A DNA stretch of 6,682 nucleotides from Victivallales bacterium. GTDB taxonomy: Bacteria; Verrucomicrobiota; Lentisphaeria; Oligosphaerales; Oligosphaeraceae. Below, one piece after another: positions 3,901 through 6,682 of the stretch (the stretch's first letter is position 1; every line of letters begins with the position of its first letter). The DNA is taken from NCBI GenBank assembly GCA_900771165.1, contig CAAGMX010000259.1:1-6682 (forward strand), in the 5' to 3' direction. The notes under the pieces are model-generated. The model was not told the DNA's origin. It ran no database searches and was given only the letters and a program-made list of their open reading frames with translations. A program made the position numbers and the translations under genes.

Positions 3901-6682
3901 ATGAACTGGCGATTTTTTCTTTCTCTTCTCTTCGGTCTTTCGCTGATCACCTTTGGGCAGAACGTGTTGAAGGATGCGGAATTTGCCTCGATGGACACAT
4001 CCTGGAATGTGCAGCAGGAGGAGCGGATTGCCTCGGCGGATGGGGTGCTGCGCCTGAAGACGGAGGCGGGGCATGAGGGGCGCGCCCTGCTGCAGCAGAC
4101 GGGCTTGGATCTTGTTCCCGGGTTGTCGTATGTGTTTTCCGTGGAGTATCGCAGTGCAGAGGGGGCCTCGGGATATTTCTACCTGGAGCGGAGCTCTGAC
4201 TGGCACGGGGCGGGTCAGAAGGTCCAGGGGACCCCGGAGTGGCAGACGGCCTCCTATGTCTTTGTCCCCCGTGCGGGCATGGGAGACTACTATGCGGTGC
4301 TGGCCACGGAGCCCGGGGCCAACGGGGTGATCGAGTTCCGGAATCCGGTGCTGGAGGTGGAGGAGGGTGGCTTTGCCGCCTACGCCATGGGCGGGGAGAA
4401 TCTGCTAAAGGATGCCGCCTTCCTGGAGAAGGGCTGGTCCGTGCACGACACGTCCCTGACGGAAATCACCGGGGATTGCTCGGTGAAGCTCACCGGGCAG
4501 GAGGGGAAACGCACGGTGGTGGTGCAGGACAAGGTTGCCCTTATTCCGGGGGCTTCCTACGTCTTCACGGTGCTGGTGCGGGGCACGTCGGGGGCCATTG
4601 CCGACTTCTATGTGGAGCGGGCAAAGCCCAACTTCCTGGCGCTGAAGAGCGCAAAGGTGACCTCCCTCTGGCAGGAGGCGATGCTGGAGTTTGTGGCTCC
4701 CGCCGACGAGACGCCCTGCTACGCGGTGCTGTCCACCCCAAAGGGCATGGAGGGTGAGGTGGAGTATCGCGCCCCCCGGCTGACCATGAAGAAGGGGGTG
4801 CTGCAGAATGGGAATTTCAATGCGGGGCTGGCGAATTGGCAGGGGGTGCATGCGGTGCCCTACGACCACCAGAGCGACTACGGGATTTCCGCCAAGCTGG
4901 AGGGAATTGGGCAGGAGGCCTACCTGCGGCAGGACGGCATCCAGGTGAAAAAGGGCAAGATCTACATGCTGGCCTACGATGTGCGGGGCGGCTCCGACAA
5001 GCGCTACACGGACATCCAGGGGGCCACGTGGTCCCGGATTGCGGTGCTGGATGACAAGGGGGAGGTGATTCCCGCCTTCGTTGGCTGGCGGGACTGCTTT
5101 GACCGGTGGCAGCACAAGGAGGCCACCTTCGTGGCCGACCGGGATATGACGGTTTCCCTGGTGTGCCAGCTGAAGAGCGAGGGGGAGGTCTACTTTGACA
5201 ACATCGTCTTCAAGGAGACCCATTCCTCCCTGCCTCTGCTGGAGATTGTGCTGGATGCTCCCTTTGCCTACCACAATGGGGTGGTGGAGGGGCAGTGCGC
5301 TCCCGGCGCGTCGTTCACCGGGCGGCTCTTCCCGGCGTTGAAGGGATCCTGTCTGCGGCTGCGGTTCCAGGGGGTGGAGCAGGTGCTGGATGCCCAGGAG
5401 GGAGTGGCCTTCCAGCTGCCGGTGCCGGAGGCCCAGGGGATCTATCCCATCGAGGCCACTCTGGAGGATGAGGCCGGGGAGACCCTGGCGGAGGCCATGG
5501 TGGAGTTCCGGGTGCGTCCCGTGCCTCCCCGTTCCTTCACCTTCGACGAGAACCACGTCTTCCACATTGACGGCAAGCCCATCTTCCCCATCCATTCCTG
5601 GGGAAACCGGGGGGATCTTCTTCCGGAGGAGGGCTTCCAGCGGCAGCGGGATCTGGGCATCAACATCATTCTCTGCAATCACCGGCAGCTGGATATCGCC
5701 GCCGACGCCGGACTGCTGGCCATGATCTCCATCCCCTCCTCCCTCGCCTCCCTGACGGACGAAGAGGCTGCCCGGAAGAGCGGGGAGCAGCTGCGCCAGG
5801 AGCTCCAGGGGGCCATGGAACATCCCTCCACCGCCCTGTGGTTCGTCACCGACGAGCCCGCCTGGCGAGGCGAGGATGTGCGCCGGAGCAGCAATGCGTA
5901 CCGACGGCTTCTGGCCTATCTGGATGACAGTCGCCCTGCCTTCCTCAACGAGGCGCCCCGGGGCCGGGTGGAGGACAACCGGGCCTACTCCCTGGCCTGC
6001 GATGTCTACGGGGTGGACATCTACCCCATCCCCGCTCCCAACACCCATTCCGGGCTGGAGGACAAGATGATGACCAGCGTGGGCAAATACACGGACATCT
6101 GCCGGGAGACCGTCCGGGATCAGAAGCCCATCTGGATGACCATCCAGGGATTCTCCTGGGGAGACTGGAACAACGCCCAGGAGAAGATCTATCCCACCTT
6201 GGCGGAGTCCCGTTTCATGGCCTATGAGGCCATTGCCCACGGAGCTACGGGGCTTTCTTACTGGGGGTTGAATCTGGGGAGTAAGCAGAACGACCAGTTC
6301 CTGGAGGATCTGTCCACCACCATCCACGAAGTGACCTCCCTGAGCGCCATCCTGATTGCCCCGGAGACGGTGGGGGCCTCCGTCGCCGACAAGCCCGAGA
6401 TCCTGGTCTGCCAGAAGAGCAACGAGGCGGGGGATGTGTGGATTGTGCTGAACGAGTCTGGCGACGAGGTGACGAGCACCATCACGGGCCCCTTCCCCCG
6501 GCGCCTCCGGGTTCTCCAGGAGGAGCGTTTCCTCCTGCCTGAAGACGGCGCCTTCACCGCCACCCTGCCTCCCTATGGCCTCCTGGTGCTGGTGGATGGG
6601 GACAAGCCCCTGCCGCCGCCTCTGGAAATCCCCGCCACCCAACGCCAGAGCGAAAAGGTGGATGTGCCCAGATACTACGAGG
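3901..6682 (+). CDS. secreted multidomain glycoside hydrolase-like protein (partial, 927 codons seen)
   Basis: The frame is open to the window edge, so the C-terminus is missing. Residues 1-19 form a signal peptide: Arg4, then a hydrophobic core of Phe, Leu and Ile, with a possible cut after Thr-Phe-Gly. Three beta-sandwich modules resembling carbohydrate-binding jelly rolls follow (about 21-155, 166-298, 300-440). Each opens with a motif like NVLKDAEF or VLQNGNF and ends in a strand such as EFRNPVLEV. A further beta domain (about 445-545) leads into a TIM-barrel-like region (about 550-800) resembling glycosidase clan A. HPSTALWFVTDEP (641-653) places Glu652 as the likely acid/base. IWMTIQGF (744-751) has Gln749 where a strand-7 nucleophile would be expected. 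PTLAESRFM (765-773) and SYWGLN (786-791) would form strand 8 and its approach. A closing beta domain (about 815-900) ends the visible part. The likely role is binding and perhaps cutting a polysaccharide outside the cytoplasm. Substrate and family number cannot be named. Confidence 0.75.
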   Translation, partial: MNWRFFLSLLFGLSLITFGQNVLKDAEFASMDTSWNVQQEERIASADGVLRLKTEAGHEGRALLQQTGLDLVPGLSYVFSVEYRSAEGASGYFYLERSSDWHGAGQKVQGTPEWQTASYVFVPRAGMGDYYAVLATEPGANGVIEFRNPVLEVEEGGFAAYAMGGENLLKDAAFLEKGWSVHDTSLTEITGDCSVKLTGQEGKRTVVVQDKVALIPGASYVFTVLVRGTSGAIADFYVERAKPNFLALKSAKVTSLWQEAMLEFVAPADETPCYAVLSTPKGMEGEVEYRAPRLTMKKGVLQNGNFNAGLANWQGVHAVPYDHQSDYGISAKLEGIGQEAYLRQDGIQVKKGKIYMLAYDVRGGSDKRYTDIQGATWSRIAVLDDKGEVIPAFVGWRDCFDRWQHKEATFVADRDMTVSLVCQLKSEGEVYFDNIVFKETHSSLPLLEIVLDAPFAYHNGVVEGQCAPGASFTGRLFPALKGSCLRLRFQGVEQVLDAQEGVAFQLPVPEAQGIYPIEATLEDEAGETLAEAMVEFRVRPVPPRSFTFDENHVFHIDGKPIFPIHSWGNRGDLLPEEGFQRQRDLGINIILCNHRQLDIAADAGLLAMISIPSSLASLTDEEAARKSGEQLRQELQGAMEHPSTALWFVTDEPAWRGEDVRRSSNAYRRLLAYLDDSRPAFLNEAPRGRVEDNRAYSLACDVYGVDIYPIPAPNTHSGLEDKMMTSVGKYTDICRETVRDQKPIWMTIQGFSWGDWNNAQEKIYPTLAESRFMAYEAIAHGATGLSYWGLNLGSKQNDQFLEDLSTTIHEVTSLSAILIAPETVGASVADKPEILVCQKSNEAGDVWIVLNESGDEVTSTITGPFPRRLRVLQEERFLLPEDGAFTATLPPYGLLVLVDGDKPLPPPLEIPATQRQSEKVDVPRYYE

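Noticed and set aside
4405..6642. A 745-codon open frame on the minus strand
   Set aside because: It runs antisense to the secreted glycosidase gene. Its product is rich in His, Gly, Pro and Gln, with no domain logic. The plus-strand frame has a signal peptide, domains and motifs, so this is a high-GC shadow.

Overview
The window (6,682 bases) reads as chromosomal DNA from a moderately GC-rich bacterium with one AT-rich end. Hand counting gives about 35% GC for bases 1-300; a sampled line in the right-hand gene (5401-5460) gives about 68%. The right-hand gene encodes a large secreted protein with a TIM-barrel glycosidase-like core behind three jelly-roll-like modules. Such proteins are common in the Planctomycetota-Verrucomicrobiota-Lentisphaerota group, so I lean weakly towards a Lentisphaerota- or Verrucomicrobiota-like organism. 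That is inference from protein style, not an identification.

Layout, left to right. (1) Bases 1-349 are an AT-rich leader with, at most, the tail of an upstream gene and one doubtful 61-residue hydrophobic ORF. It carries a perfect TATAAT at 265-270 and an ideal Shine-Dalgarno site in front of the first gene. (2) Bases 350-3505 hold a two-gene operon: a 690-residue dynamin-like large GTPase, then a 350-residue membrane protein whose central region resembles the YcjF/DUF697 family. They are 30 bases apart. A 12-bp hairpin with a G5 loop follows the second stop codon. (3) Bases 3591-3666 encode a complete tRNA with anticodon UAU, that is tRNA-Ile for AUA. This is unusual because bacteria normally read AUA with a CAU tRNA modified to lysidine. 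(4) Bases 3667-3900 are a G-rich spacer with nested inverted repeats just after the tRNA, a canonical four-run G-quadruplex motif and a TATACT promoter element. (5) From 3901 to the window end is an open 927-codon frame for the secreted glycosidase-like protein; its C-terminus lies outside the window.

How the parts work together. The GTPase and its membrane partner probably form one membrane-associated machine. The architecture recalls YcjX-YcjF and bacterial dynamin-like pairs, but its cellular job cannot be read from sequence. The tRNA and the glycosidase-like gene appear to be separate transcription units. The most unusual items are the UAU-anticodon tRNA, the GTPase/DUF697-like module with a degenerate G4 motif, and the glycosidase-like barrel with Gln where the strand-7 Glu nucleophile would be expected.
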